Shown: positions 9,000 to 18,338, counted from the stretch's first letter. The stretch: DNA of 64,000 nucleotides from Trueperaceae bacterium (GCA_002707365.1 PAMQ01000004.1:119921-183920); one strand, 5' to 3'. The notes: generated from the sequence alone by a model not told the origin. Translations and numbers: made by a program.

Positions 9000-9902
9000 A
9001 TGCCAAAAAAAGTACCACTAAAATTAACTCATCTCACAAAAACCTACGGTCAGTACAGGGGCATAGATGATGTAAGTATGGAGCTGGAAAATGGTGAGGT
9101 TTTCGGTTTTCTAGGACCAAATGGAGCTGGAAAAAGCACAACCATTCGCACCATTCTCAACTTCATCAAACCGTCGTCAGGCTCAGCAACTATTTTAGGG
9201 TTAGACAGTGTCAAAGAAAGTGTTGCGATTAAAAACCACGTTGGCTATTTAGCAGGTGACATTGCACTGTATAAAAATATGAAAGGCAGGGATGCTCTGA
9301 AATTCCTAACTAGCCTTGGCAAAAAAACTGATTGGAAATATGTCGATGAACTTGTAGAAAGATTGAATGCAAATTTAGAAAGACCGATGCACACACTTTC
9401 AAAGGGTAACGTACAAAAAGTTGGTCTTATTCAGGCATTTATGCATAAGCCAGAAATACTCGTTCTAGATGAGCCGACAAGTGGTCTTGACCCGCTTATG
9501 AAAGAGGCGTTCTACGCTATGGTTCTTGAAATGAAGACAGAGGGTAAGACTATATTCGTTTCGTCACACGACTTAACAGAAGTACAGAAAATATGTGACC
9601 GAGCAGCTTTTATTAGTGAAGGCAAGCTAATGGGCATAGAAGACGTTAGGAATGCAAAATCGCTTAATCTTCGACGTTTCCGTGCGACATTTGATACTAA
9701 ACCTGACAAGTCTAAATTTGCTGAATTAAAATCAGTTAAGGAAGTTATCGTAAATGACAATGACTTGACGGCAACCATAACAGGTAGTGTTGCGGAGTTT
9801 GTGAGTGAATTAGCAAAGCACAAACCAGTAGACTTGGACGAGCAAGAGACGAACCTAGAAGATTTATTTATGCACTACTATAATGAGAACAAAAATGCTT
9901 AA
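9000..9902 (+). CDS. ABC-2 type exporter, ATP-binding protein
   Basis: Cytosolic ATPase of an ABC-2 exporter, 300 residues. Walker A is GPNGAGKST (39-47); the signature is unusual, LSKGNVQKVGL in place of LSGGQ; Walker B with the D-loop is ILVLDEPTSGLDP, followed by the H-loop SSHDL. A C-terminal accessory domain of about 90 residues follows, as in gliding/antibiotic exporters. ATG 9000 is chosen over 8928 because it has AAGGAG 4-5 nt upstream. Two sampled lines of this gene are 33-38% G+C against about 50% or more in neighbouring genes, and it is Lys/Asn rich, which suggests transfer. The permease overlaps its 3' end. Substrate unknown. Confidence 0.92.
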   Translation: MPKKVPLKLTHLTKTYGQYRGIDDVSMELENGEVFGFLGPNGAGKSTTIRTILNFIKPSSGSATILGLDSVKESVAIKNHVGYLAGDIALYKNMKGRDALKFLTSLGKKTDWKYVDELVERLNANLERPMHTLSKGNVQKVGLIQAFMHKPEILVLDEPTSGLDPLMKEAFYAMVLEMKTEGKTIFVSSHDLTEVQKICDRAAFISEGKLMGIEDVRNAKSLNLRRFRATFDTKPDKSKFAELKSVKEVIVNDNDLTATITGSVAEFVSELAKHKPVDLDEQETNLEDLFMHYYNENKNA

Positions 9903-10686
9903 TTCAATATTTGGTAAAGCTGTTTGGGACAGAAAAATTGGTCTATTTGCCACTTCATTAGGCATGTTTGTATTTGCACTTCTGTTTACGGTATTACATG
10001 AGTCGTTTGCAGGTGAGATAACTCGATTTGCAAATATTGTCCCATCAGAGCTTTCAGCATTCGTTGGTGACATGTCAGCGGCGGCAACGCCAGAGGGTTT
10101 TTTAGCTGTTGAATTATATTCTCTATTCTTACCGTTTGCTGTCGCAATCACAGGCATCGCATTTGCTTCAAAAGCAATCGGTAGAGAAGAAGACTCTGGT
10201 ACGCTTGAATTACTACTAGCGAGCCCAATAAGCAGAAGTAAGATAATCTGGCAGAAACTCGCTGCAATTAAAACTACTCTATTCATAGTGGCATTTAGTG
10301 CATTTCTAGGCGTAGTTCTTGGTAAGGCGCTGTTTGTCTTTGATGTGAACCTTAAAAATGTGGCTCTGGCATCTCTATCTGTCTTTTTACTCGGAATGGT
10401 ATATGCGATGGCTTCACTAGCGGCACAAGGTTTAACAGGCAAAACGAGCGTTGGTAGTGGTATAGGTGCAGGATTGTTGGTGTTAACTTACGCGGCAAAT
10501 ATTGTTTCTAAGTTAGTAGACAATCTTGAAGGCCTTAGATATTTTTCGCCGTTCTACTATCTAGATGTTTCAGGAGTGCTAAACGGTAATGGTGAGTTGG
10601 TTAATTTCGCAGTTTTACTTGGTATAACGGCAATCTTCTACGTCATGGCACACATAGGGTTTGTTAATAGAGATACTGGTGTTTAG
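9895..10686 (+). CDS. ABC-2 type exporter, permease subunit
   Basis: Membrane partner of the ATPase just upstream. The 263-residue protein (267 from the alternative ATG at 9883) has about six hydrophobic segments. It also contains the motif EDSGTLELLLASPISRSK typical of ABC-2 permeases that sit beside CcmA-like ATPases, where it forms the cytoplasmic coupling region. The start at 9895 overlaps the ATPase stop by 8 nt (ATGCTTAA), the usual coupling geometry. It shares the AT-rich composition of its partner, so the pair probably arrived together. Multidrug or antimicrobial-peptide export is common in the family, but no substrate can be assigned. Confidence 0.88.
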   Translation: MLNSIFGKAVWDRKIGLFATSLGMFVFALLFTVLHESFAGEITRFANIVPSELSAFVGDMSAAATPEGFLAVELYSLFLPFAVAITGIAFASKAIGREEDSGTLELLLASPISRSKIIWQKLAAIKTTLFIVAFSAFLGVVLGKALFVFDVNLKNVALASLSVFLLGMVYAMASLAAQGLTGKTSVGSGIGAGLLVLTYAANIVSKLVDNLEGLRYFSPFYYLDVSGVLNGNGELVNFAVLLGITAIFYVMAHIGFVNRDTGV

Positions 10687-10784
10687 ATAGTAAGTTGACG
10701 CTTATATTTGATTGCTGAACGGTAGCGCTAGGTTTGACTCGTGTTCTTTGACGGCCGCTGATTGGGTAAAAACTTATGCAAGGA

Positions 10785-11714
10785 TTAGCTGTACATCTTT
10801 TTCATCAACTCACCTAAATCTGGGAAGTGATAGTCAAATTCCTCAGACAAAAGTTTTCCGGGGATTGCACGGGTACTAGCTAGTATGAGTTCATCGGCAA
10901 CGGCACCAAGTATCAAGCGGAGACCGTAGGCTGGAACTCGTAAGAATGCAGGTTTCCTTAACTGGCGAGCTAACATCTGGGTAAGCTTGATTTGGCGAAC
11001 AGGTTTGGGGGCGACGATGTTGTATGCACCACAGCTAGACTCATTTTCTATAAGGTGGAGCACTGCACGGGCATAGTCATGTGCGTCTATCCATGTAAAC
11101 CACTGCTTACCTCCTCCCAGTGGCCCACCAATAAAACCCTTGATGGGTTTTAAGAATCTTCGCCACGCAAGTGCTTCGGGAGCAATTGCGAATGAGGGGC
11201 CGCGTCCAATCACCAGCCGCACTATTTTCGATACAGGCTGGGCAGATAATTCCCAACGTTCGGTGATATCGGACAAAAGAGAGGATCCGGGGCCAGCGTT
11301 CTCTGTAAGTAATTCTTCGCCACGGTCGCCGTATAAACCGACAGCAGATGCTTGGTACCAAACTTTTGGGGGATTACGTGTTCGGAAGAATGCTTCCACC
11401 AAAGTACTAGTAGAATCTAGCCGGCTCTCCAAAACCGTACGCCGGTGTTTGGGCCCGAGTCTGCCAGCACCTATCGATGAGCCAGCCAGGTTTATTATTG
11501 CGTGCGCCCCATTAAGTATAGAAGCTAGCCTATTAATTTCATTCAAATTCGCGGTCGATACAGATTCGGGTGACCATTGCACAGTTTGTGCAGTTCGGAG
11601 GTTTCTATTGACGCTCCTCGTTAGGACAACTACATCGTATTCGCTAGCTGCCTGCACCAGGTAGCGCCCAAGAAGTCCCGTGCCTCCCGCAATTACGATT
11701 CGTTTCTTGGTCAC
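10785..11714 (-). CDS. TIGR01777/YfcH-like NAD(P)-dependent epimerase family protein
   Basis: A 309-residue extended short-chain dehydrogenase of the TIGR01777 family (E. coli YfcH, chloroplast SulA-like); the cellular role is not established. Seen: the dinucleotide-binding GGTGLLGRYL at residues 10-19, the INLAGSSIGAGR segment, the active-site-like SAVGLYGDRG tyrosine motif, an RLVIGRG strand, GGKQWFTWIDAHDYARA in the middle, and a C-terminal DUF1731-type tail ending near EEFDYHFPDL. The start is GTG at 11712-11714. It is separated by 70 nt from the ccdA-like gene on the same strand and could be the last gene of that transcript. Confidence 0.9.
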   Translation of the reverse strand: MTKKRIVIAGGTGLLGRYLVQAASEYDVVVLTRSVNRNLRTAQTVQWSPESVSTANLNEINRLASILNGAHAIINLAGSSIGAGRLGPKHRRTVLESRLDSTSTLVEAFFRTRNPPKVWYQASAVGLYGDRGEELLTENAGPGSSLLSDITERWELSAQPVSKIVRLVIGRGPSFAIAPEALAWRRFLKPIKGFIGGPLGGGKQWFTWIDAHDYARAVLHLIENESSCGAYNIVAPKPVRQIKLTQMLARQLRKPAFLRVPAYGLRLILGAVADELILASTRAIPGKLLSEEFDYHFPDLGELMKKMYS

Positions 11715-11784
11715 AATGTTATTCCAAAGTTATTGCGAGGGGGGGGTTGATCTTGGTTGGTCAGCAGTAGCGTCCAATAGTAAT

Positions 11785-12564
11785 TCAAAGCTTGCTACCT
11801 TCCAGGACTTGGTCTATGGCTGTTCCGGTGAGATATCCGAGGAAAGAGGGTACAAGAGGGAGAACACATGGGGAAAGGAAAGAAAGTATTCCGGCAAAGA
11901 AAGAAAGGCCAAGTGTTGGGGTTTTTGCACCACCTAAAATTAACCCTTCGACACTACCTAGGCTTGCTAGGTAAGGACCAAAGAGTTTTATAGATCCCGT
12001 CAGCAAGACAAAGCCGACTAAAATTAGAAGTACTCCACCAGCCTTTTCAAGGAGGTTTGTGTAGCGTCGAAGCCTCTGCCAAGCTGGTATAGCCTGACCA
12101 AAGATAAGGAACGGAATGGTTAAACCAAGCGCATAGAAACCGAGCAATAAGCTTCCCTTAACAGCGTTGCCTGTAGCAGCTGCGATGCCTAGTATTCCAG
12201 CTAGCATAGGTCCGATGCAGGGTGTCCAGCCAGCTGCGAAAGCAACACCTACTATTACAGACCTGAGATATCCTGCGGATTTATTTTGTATATGGAACCG
12301 CACGTCTCGTTGAAGGAAAAGTATGGGGATAAGGCCGAGTTTAATTAGCCCCATAGCCATTAGGAAAATCCCAGCTGCGATTCTAACAATATTGCCAAAT
12401 TCGAATAAGAAATTGCTGACTAAACCGGCACTAAATCCTAACGCAACGAATATTGCTGATAAACCGAGCATAAATGCCACAGTGTGCAAAGCCAGGTGCA
12501 AACGTACCGGAACACTGTTGGGATTATTCGAGGATAATTGGCAACTAATTTTCAAGGACTCCAC
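11785..12564 (-). CDS. CcdA-family thiol:disulfide electron transporter with circularly permuted order
   Basis: CcdA carries reducing equivalents from cytosolic thioredoxin across the membrane to partners such as TlpA/ResA. A standard CcdA begins with TM1 (FLSPC) and has GWTPC in TM4. Here the 259-residue product begins in the TM1-TM2 loop (LALHTVAFMLGLSAIFVALG is TM2), continues through GWTPC (Cys116) and TM5-TM6. It then adds LSFFAGILSFLSPCVLPLV (Cys233), which is TM1, at residues 219-240, and ends DQVLEGSKL, normally the loop after TM1. Both redox cysteines are therefore kept but in swapped order. With six segments, both normal termini lie on one side, so moving TM1 to the end keeps the topology possible. 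The GTG start overlaps the tlpA stop by 13 nt. No second copy or normal N-terminus exists nearby. Confidence 0.85.
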   Translation of the reverse strand: MESLKISCQLSSNNPNSVPVRLHLALHTVAFMLGLSAIFVALGFSAGLVSNFLFEFGNIVRIAAGIFLMAMGLIKLGLIPILFLQRDVRFHIQNKSAGYLRSVIVGVAFAAGWTPCIGPMLAGILGIAAATGNAVKGSLLLGFYALGLTIPFLIFGQAIPAWQRLRRYTNLLEKAGGVLLILVGFVLLTGSIKLFGPYLASLGSVEGLILGGAKTPTLGLSFFAGILSFLSPCVLPLVPSFLGYLTGTAIDQVLEGSKL

Positions 12565-13097
12565 TCGACTCCGAGGCCGGATAGGTGATCCATCATCTCA
12601 TCGGCGGTGATTGGGCCCACCTTAACGCTAGATATTATTCCATCGTCCCCTATGAAGAAAGTTGTGGGCATAGCCCTGACTCTGTAGTTTCCAGCCAGGA
12701 GGTTTTGAGAACTGTCAAATTTAACGTTGGGGTAATTATTGAGCTGGGCCTTAGTAGGACTAAACAAGGTTAGTAGATTAGTAGTTACCTGCTCATCAAG
12801 GAATTTCAAGGCGCGGTCAGCATTTTCTCCCAGGTTGATTAGTAGAAATGTTACTTGGATTTTGTCTATATTTATTTCGTTATGAACTTGTTGAAATAAA
12901 GGGATCTCATCAATACAGAAAGAGCACCAGGTGGCCCAGGCATTGAGGACTATAGCTTGGTCTTTGAAATCATCCATGCGGACCACCTGACCATTTTTGT
13001 TGACCAGAGTGAATTCGTGAGCTAGTTGCCCTGGATTTTGCGCTAATGCAGCACTTGCTAAGACTCCTAATGTTGTGAGGAGAAGTCTACTTAGCAT
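12552..13097 (-). CDS. TlpA/ResA-like secreted thioredoxin
   Basis: Extracytoplasmic thiol-disulfide reductase that receives electrons from CcdA and reduces apocytochrome c or other oxidised proteins. The 181-residue protein has a signal peptide (hydrophobic 3-19, ending ALAQ), then an AhpC/TSA-type thioredoxin fold with NAWATWCSFC (Cys58 and Cys61) and the cis-proline loop VRAMPTTFF. It overlaps the following ccdA-like gene, which argues for a functional pair. The ATG has only a weak AGGA upstream. Confidence 0.92.
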   Translation of the reverse strand: MLSRLLLTTLGVLASAALAQNPGQLAHEFTLVNKNGQVVRMDDFKDQAIVLNAWATWCSFCIDEIPLFQQVHNEINIDKIQVTFLLINLGENADRALKFLDEQVTTNLLTLFSPTKAQLNNYPNVKFDSSQNLLAGNYRVRAMPTTFFIGDDGIISSVKVGPITADEMMDHLSGLGVEWSP

Positions 13098-13259
13098 GCA
13101 AATAGGTCCTGGGAGGGTGTTAAGAGCCTAGAAAGCCTGATGCTTTGATCTAAAGTAGCAAATTTATAGGAGAATTTCGGGAGAAGCCAATCAAGCCCCC
13201 ACTTGTACTGCTCAAAATATAACCAGCAACATATAGATTTATTAAGGTTATCCGAGAAG

Positions 13260-14447
13260 TTAATTCTGTAGGCCCTCTTTCGAATAAGCTAATTCGTGAA
13301 GTTGGGCAGCTCGATCTGTTGCTTCCCATGGAAAGGCTTCCCTGCCAAAATGCCCGTAGCTACTAGTTGGCGTGTAGATAGGTTGTTTTAAGTTAAGTTG
13401 TTTAATGATTGCTGCAGGTCTTGGATCGAAAACTTTCAAAACCATTTGAATGAGACTTTCTTCATCGAAATCAGAAGTTCCGAAAGTATCTAAGTACATA
13501 CCAACTGGTTGAGCGACGCCAATCGCGTAAGCTAATTGGACCTGACAGCGTTTTGCAAGGCCAGCCGCAACCACATTTTTTGCTATGTAACGGGCGTAAT
13601 AGCTAGCGCTACGATCGACCTTCGTTGGGTCTTTACCGCTGAAGGCACCGCCACCGTGAGGAATAGCACCACCGTATGTATCGACTATGATTTTCCTGCC
13701 CGTTAAGCCAGCGTCAGCTTGGGGGCCGCCAATAACGAATCGGCCCGTGGGGTTTATGTATATACGTGTGTTGTGGGTAATTAATGCTGTGGGAATAACT
13801 TCACGGATTACTAACTCTTCGAGGTCACGGCGTAGGGTTTCTTGGTCAATATCGGGTGAGTGTTGAGCTGAAACTACTAAAGCAGTTGCCTCAATGGCTC
13901 TATCACCGTCGTAAGCGATGGTGACCTGTGATTTGCCATCTGGGCGTAGGTACTCGAGAAGGCTATTTTTTCGAACCTCAGCCAGGCGAGCAGCCAGTTT
14001 GTGGGCTAGGCTAATAGGAAGGGGCATAAGTTCTGGAGTCTCAGAAACGGCATAACCAAACATCAGGCCCTGGTCTCCAGCTCCAGTTTGATCAAAGGGA
14101 TCACCAGAATGCGAGTCTAGAGCCTCATTAACTCCCATCGCGATGTCTGGAGACTGATCATGTACAGCAATGAGAACAGCGCAGTGGTCTGCGTCTATAC
14201 CGAAGGCGCTATCGGTGTAACCGACTTCCCGTACAGTCCTGCGAACTATTTCTTGGAAGTCCACGTAACCTTGGCAGGTGATTTCACCTGTTATAAGGGC
14301 TACTCCTGTAGATAAGATGGTTTCTATAGCTACTCTGGCATCCGGGTCCGTAGCTAGAATAGCGTCGAGCACACCGTCGCTGATACGGTCAGCGAGTTTA
14401 TCCGGGTGCCCTTCAGTGACAGACTCTGCAGTGACCAGCCTTTGCAA
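13260..14447 (-). CDS. metK: S-adenosylmethionine synthetase
   Basis: Makes S-adenosylmethionine from methionine and ATP; cytosolic. 395 residues, normal for the family. Seen: [19 protein letters not shown] at the N-terminus (methionine and Mg binding), [26 protein letters not shown], and the signature [17 protein letters not shown] with the conserved P-loop-like region. The TTG start at 14445-14447 is chosen because a GGGGG Shine-Dalgarno lies 8 nt upstream and the protein then begins MQRLVTAES like its relatives; the longer frame to 14504 has no ribosome site. No SAM riboswitch was recognised in the short upstream gap. Confidence 0.94.
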   Translation of the reverse strand: MQRLVTAESVTEGHPDKLADRISDGVLDAILATDPDARVAIETILSTGVALITGEITCQGYVDFQEIVRRTVREVGYTDSAFGIDADHCAVLIAVHDQSPDIAMGVNEALDSHSGDPFDQTGAGDQGLMFGYAVSETPELMPLPISLAHKLAARLAEVRKNSLLEYLRPDGKSQVTIAYDGDRAIEATALVVSAQHSPDIDQETLRRDLEELVIREVIPTALITHNTRIYINPTGRFVIGGPQADAGLTGRKIIVDTYGGAIPHGGGAFSGKDPTKVDRSASYYARYIAKNVVAAGLAKRCQVQLAYAIGVAQPVGMYLDTFGTSDFDEESLIQMVLKVFDPRPAAIIKQLNLKQPIYTPTSSYGHFGREAFPWEATDRAAQLHELAYSKEGLQN

Positions 14448-14563
14448 TCGAATTACCCCCTTAAGATTTTGAGATGAACCGTGTCTCATTAAACAGGATA
14501 CCAATCCAGCTCGTAGGGCGTGACGGACAGTGAGGACAGTGGAGCTATACTAAAGCTTAATTA

Positions 14564-15085
14564 ATGCGCCCGATGAGTCTTAAAACTGATATCAGGCATG
14601 CCCGTATAGACGACTCTGCGAACCTTGTTGCCCTTCAGAGGGGAATTTATGAAGAAGGAACTTGGTTTGTGGGAGATGGACCCCCTACCGCTGGCGAAAT
14701 TCGAAGGCATCTAGAGTATCTTGATCGCTACCAATCACTAATGCTTGTTGCCGTTAATGGTGAACAGGTGTGTGGTTGGTTGGAGCTTAACAGGTTCCGT
14801 CCTATGACTATGAGCCATGTTGTGGTACTTACTCTGGCTGTCGCAGCTCCTTACCGTCGTCAGGGTATCGGCCGGGCCCTTATGAGGCGCGGATGCTATT
14901 GGGCGTTAGGTTCGGGTGTCAAGAAAATTTCGCTGCACGTTCGAGCGCATAATCTAGCAGCGATTGAGTTTTATAAAGGTGAGGGTTTTATTCTTGAAGG
15001 TTGCGAACGAGATCACATCCTTACCGAAGAAGGTCTCGAAGACAATTTGATCATGGCTCTGATGCTGGGGCAAAAACGTGACTGA
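14564..15085 (+). CDS. GNAT family N-acetyltransferase
   Basis: Transfers an acyl group from acetyl-CoA to an unknown amine. The 173-residue protein shows the GNAT core: a beta-4 strand LTLAVAAPYRRQ leading into the pyrophosphate loop RRQGIGRALM (Q/RxxGxG/A, near residue 107), then NLAAIEFYKGEGF, the conserved helix with Tyr that completes the site. A -10-like TATACT lies at 14546-14551, 12 nt before the ATG; the alternative start is MSLKTD three codons further on. It stands between two genes on the opposite strand. Confidence 0.88.
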   Translation: MRPMSLKTDIRHARIDDSANLVALQRGIYEEGTWFVGDGPPTAGEIRRHLEYLDRYQSLMLVAVNGEQVCGWLELNRFRPMTMSHVVVLTLAVAAPYRRQGIGRALMRRGCYWALGSGVKKISLHVRAHNLAAIEFYKGEGFILEGCERDHILTEEGLEDNLIMALMLGQKRD

Positions 15086-15216
15086 TGCTAGCGTAATTAA
15101 CTAATTATTTAGGATAAGGAGAGTTAGCAGGGTTAGGTTTCTGTCCCTTAGTTAATATCGATAAAATCTCTACCGTGGTTCCGTGGAGGTGATTAGTTCG
15201 TGGTTATTTTTGTGTT

Positions 15217-16446
15217 TTAATTTCCTTGCGTAAAAATCTTTTTGATTGGGAACCGCGAAGCAATTCGATGAACTAAGTGTTTCGCAATCTCCAGAGAAGA
15301 CGTTGCTGCGGGGGAAGGTGCGTTGATAATGTGTATGCCTGAAAATTCTTCAACGATGAGAAAGTCATCAACTAACTCACCCGTGTTTTTAAGCGCTTGG
15401 GCGCGAACTCCGGCTGGTGATGGTTTAATATCATTATTCCGAATGTTAGGAATAAGCCTTTGTAGGCTATGTAAAAACGCAGCTCGACTCCATGAGCGAA
15501 TTACCTCTGCTAAGCCATGCTTGACATGTCGGCTAGCTAATCGCCAGAAGCCCGGAAAGGCTAATATTTCTGTTGCGTCCCGTAGGTTGACATCGGTTTT
15601 TTTGTAACCCTCGCGCTTTAGGCTGAGAACAGCATTAGGGCCGGCATGAACGTTACCGTCAATCATCTTTGTGAAGTGAACCCCCAGGAATGGGAAGGCT
15701 GGATCTGGGATCGGATAGATAAGGCCGTGGACCAGATGACGTGCGCTTGGTGTTAGTTCGTAATATTCTCCTCTGAACGGAATAATTCGACTGTTGACTT
15801 CGGTCTGTCCCATATGGGCAACTCGATCGCTGTAAAGTCCAGCACAATTAACTACTAAGTTAGTTTCAACTTCACCTTGTGAAGTTGAAACTAACTGCCC
15901 AGCACCTTGAGTCATCTGATTAAGTCTGGTAACCGTAGTATTTAGGCGTAACTCGCCGCCTAGTCGCACAATTTCGGAGGCTATTGTGCGACTTATCAAG
16001 CTGTAATCTACAATACCTGTACTAGGGACGTAGAGGGCCCCAATTCCAGCAACGTGGGGTTCTATTTCTCGGAGTTTTTCCTCATTGAGATTCTCTACTT
16101 CAAGACCATTTTCTAGGCCCCGCTTATATAAGGCGTCTAATCTCGGAAGTTCATCCTTTCGTGTAGCTACAATGACTTTCCCGCAGATTTCAACGGGAAG
16201 GTTATGACGTTGACAGAAAGTAACTATTGACCGGTTACCAGCTTTAGCAAAACGGGCCTTCATGCTACCCGGCTTATAATAGATCCCTGAGTGTATTACG
16301 CCACTATTACGCCCGGTCTGGTGACTAGCCCAGCTCGACTCCTTCTCAAGCAAAATAAGTTTCAAGTCGGGCCTTTGTTGTAAGAGGACCATGCCGGTGC
16401 TGAGCCCTAGTATTCCACCACCTATAATAGCTACGTCGTAGTGCAT
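15217..16446 (-). CDS. lhgO: L-2-hydroxyglutarate oxidase
   Basis: FAD enzyme that oxidises L-2-hydroxyglutarate to 2-oxoglutarate, a metabolite-repair step feeding electrons to the membrane quinone pool in E. coli. The 409-residue length fits. Seen: VAIIGGGILGLSTGMVL at the N-terminus, the HQTGRNSGVIHSGIYYKPGS segment typical of LhgO/L2HGDH, RGEYYEL, and the C-terminal RAQAL with HIINAPSPAATSSL. A DAO-family oxidase of another 2-hydroxyacid is the alternative, but the HSGIYY segment argues for this one. No Shine-Dalgarno is evident before the ATG. Confidence 0.9.
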   Translation of the reverse strand: MHYDVAIIGGGILGLSTGMVLLQQRPDLKLILLEKESSWASHQTGRNSGVIHSGIYYKPGSMKARFAKAGNRSIVTFCQRHNLPVEICGKVIVATRKDELPRLDALYKRGLENGLEVENLNEEKLREIEPHVAGIGALYVPSTGIVDYSLISRTIASEIVRLGGELRLNTTVTRLNQMTQGAGQLVSTSQGEVETNLVVNCAGLYSDRVAHMGQTEVNSRIIPFRGEYYELTPSARHLVHGLIYPIPDPAFPFLGVHFTKMIDGNVHAGPNAVLSLKREGYKKTDVNLRDATEILAFPGFWRLASRHVKHGLAEVIRSWSRAAFLHSLQRLIPNIRNNDIKPSPAGVRAQALKNTGELVDDFLIVEEFSGIHIINAPSPAATSSLEIAKHLVHRIASRFPIKKIFTQGN

Positions 16447-16874
16447 GATAATGAGGTAATGGTTTTATTGCCATTGCAAGACCCTAAATTAATTTTCTTT
16501 GTGAGACTGATTCTTCCAGCATAAAAAGCGTCTTTTCGCATAATTAGAATCACTACTCGAATTCCCTCAGGAATTGGGCAGGTAATTTGCTATTTCCCTT
16601 ACTCCTGAAAAGGCCATAAAGTATTTTCCAGTCGTCCGTAGCAACGTTGATTCTGAAATTTTTTGATGCCTTTAATCTAGTTGCGTGACGATTCATATTA
16701 AGTGACATCATTACTCACAAAAGCGCATCATATTTAGTTCGGTGTAACTTAAGAAGGCTAATGGTCGAATTTTGCATCATAATTAACCCCTTTTTGAGTT
16801 GATTCGAGCAAGGTGGAGTGAATTAACAAAAAATATTATATATCCCAACCACAATTTTTCGTTTCCTTTCGAAT
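16447..16874. other. Intergenic region between gatB and lhgO
   Basis: AT-rich spacer between two genes transcribed leftward. I see no open frame with coding character, no T-tailed hairpin and no repeat. It must contain the lhgO promoter and the end of the gatB transcript. Confidence 0.5.
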
Positions 16875-18287
16875 TCATTCTATTCTGAGTTTTTGGATGA
16901 GTAACTGACGGACTAGGTCAGGCTTAGCCTGACCTCGGCTCTCTTTTAGGACTCTCCCAAGGAGCGCATTGATTGCTTTGGGATTTTCACTGATACTGGC
17001 AACGATCTTGGGATTGGATTGAAGGGTAGTTGCTATTAGCTGTTCAATTTGTGATACATCCGTGATTTGGGTAAGGCCTCTCTCCTTTACAAGGTCTTCG
17101 GAGTTTTGACCTTCCATCACAGCAGGTAGGATTTCTTTAGCCACTCGGCCTGAAATAGAGTCGTTTTCCACGAGACGCACAAGATTAACTAGTTCCACTG
17201 GTGTTAGCGCACTTGTTTCTAGGTCTTGCCCTTTGTTATTTAGATAACCAATAACATCACTAACAAGCCAATTAGCAAGAGCCTGCGCTCCAGAAGGAAA
17301 AAGGTTCACTGCAGCGTCATAGAAGCGGGAAAGGCTTGTATCATACGCAATCATTTCAGCATCAGCTTGCTTCAATGAGAGCTCAAGATAGCGGGTCCAT
17401 TTTTGCCCAGGCAATTCTGGCGTTCTAGATCGTATGTTCTCAATCTGTTTCTTTCCTAGCTCAAGTGGTGGTAGGTCAGGGTCAGCGAAATAACGGTAGT
17501 CCGCTGTTCCCTCCTTGGTTCGCATGGTGTATGTTTTTTGACCGCCTTCATTCCAACCACGGGTTTCTTGACGGATGGGCTCTCCAACCTCAAGTATTCT
17601 TGTTTGACGACTAATCTCGTATTCAAGGGCGCTTTTCACGCTCTTGAAGGAGTTCAAGTTTTTTACTTCGACTTTTGTCCCATACGACTCTCCCGGGCGA
17701 CGTAGTGATACGTTGACATCTGCACGCATCTTGCCTTCCTCTGGCGAAGCGTCTGATATTTCGAGAGCCTGAGCTATAGCTCGAACCTGATTTAAGAAGT
17801 TACGTGTTTGTTCGGGGGTCCGTAAATCTGGTTCTGTAACCATCTCGATTAGTGGTGCCCCGGCACGATTAAGATCAACTAAGGTGTGGTCCGCATACTT
17901 GGGATGGACAAGGCGGCCAGCATCTTCTTCGACATGACAGCGTGTAATCCTGATGCGTTTGCCTTCAACCTCGATGAAACCATGCTCACCAACTGGTTGG
18001 TCGAACTGGCTAATCTGATAATTCTTCGGCGCGTCTGGATAGTAGTAGTTCTTCCTATGGAACTGGGTTTGGTTAGGAACGGTACATTGAATCGCGAGGC
18101 TAAACATGATGGCTTTCTGAATCGCCTCTACGTTAACTACGGGCAGGGCCCCCGGTAGTCCTAAGCACACTGGACAAGTATTAACGTTTGGATCTTCGCC
18201 AAACCCGTCGGCAGGACACCCGCAAAACATCTTTGTTTGCGTCTTAAGAGCCAAGTGGACTTCTAGGCCAATTACTGGTTCAAACAT
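16875..18287 (-). CDS. gatB: Aspartyl/glutamyl-tRNA(Asn/Gln) amidotransferase subunit B
   Basis: GatB binds the misacylated tRNA and activates its carboxylate in the GatCAB complex, giving Gln-tRNA(Gln) or Asn-tRNA(Asn). 470 residues with the family start FEPVIGLEVHLAL, the zinc-type cysteines of MFCGCPADGF and NTCPVCLGLPGALP, YYYPDAPKNYQISQ, EEDAGRLVH, the ADYRYFADPDLPP loop, and a C-terminal helical YqeY-like domain. The ATG at 18285-18287 is chosen over a longer frame to 18521 because homologues start MFEPVIG and a TACACT box lies exactly 6 nt upstream. gatA is at 33335; gatC is not seen. GlnRS is also encoded here, so in this cell the complex probably serves Asn-tRNA(Asn), as in Deinococcus. 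Confidence 0.95.
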   Translation of the reverse strand: MFEPVIGLEVHLALKTQTKMFCGCPADGFGEDPNVNTCPVCLGLPGALPVVNVEAIQKAIMFSLAIQCTVPNQTQFHRKNYYYPDAPKNYQISQFDQPVGEHGFIEVEGKRIRITRCHVEEDAGRLVHPKYADHTLVDLNRAGAPLIEMVTEPDLRTPEQTRNFLNQVRAIAQALEISDASPEEGKMRADVNVSLRRPGESYGTKVEVKNLNSFKSVKSALEYEISRQTRILEVGEPIRQETRGWNEGGQKTYTMRTKEGTADYRYFADPDLPPLELGKKQIENIRSRTPELPGQKWTRYLELSLKQADAEMIAYDTSLSRFYDAAVNLFPSGAQALANWLVSDVIGYLNNKGQDLETSALTPVELVNLVRLVENDSISGRVAKEILPAVMEGQNSEDLVKERGLTQITDVSQIEQLIATTLQSNPKIVASISENPKAINALLGRVLKESRGQAKPDLVRQLLIQKLRIE

Positions 18288-18293
18288 TGGCGT

Positions 18294-18299
18294 AGTGTA
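18294..18299 (-). promoter_or_regulatory. Leaderless-type -10 box for gatB
   Basis: On the minus strand TACACT ends exactly 6 nt before the gatB ATG. It lies 40 bp from the matching box of the divergent gene at 18351, so the two promoters overlap in a 63-bp gap. Confidence 0.5.
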
Positions 18300-18338
18300 A
18301 CTCGACAAGCTGCATGATAGTACCTGGAGGTAATACGC

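Noticed and set aside
9864-10442. 192-codon open frame on the minus strand
   Set aside because: Antisense shadow of the ABC permease; Thr/Ser/Asn-rich composition with no domain, and the plus-strand frame is clearly a membrane protein.
14448-14563. SAM riboswitch upstream of metK
   Set aside because: The gap is short and shows no SAM-I/II-like core or terminator; only a ribosome site is seen.
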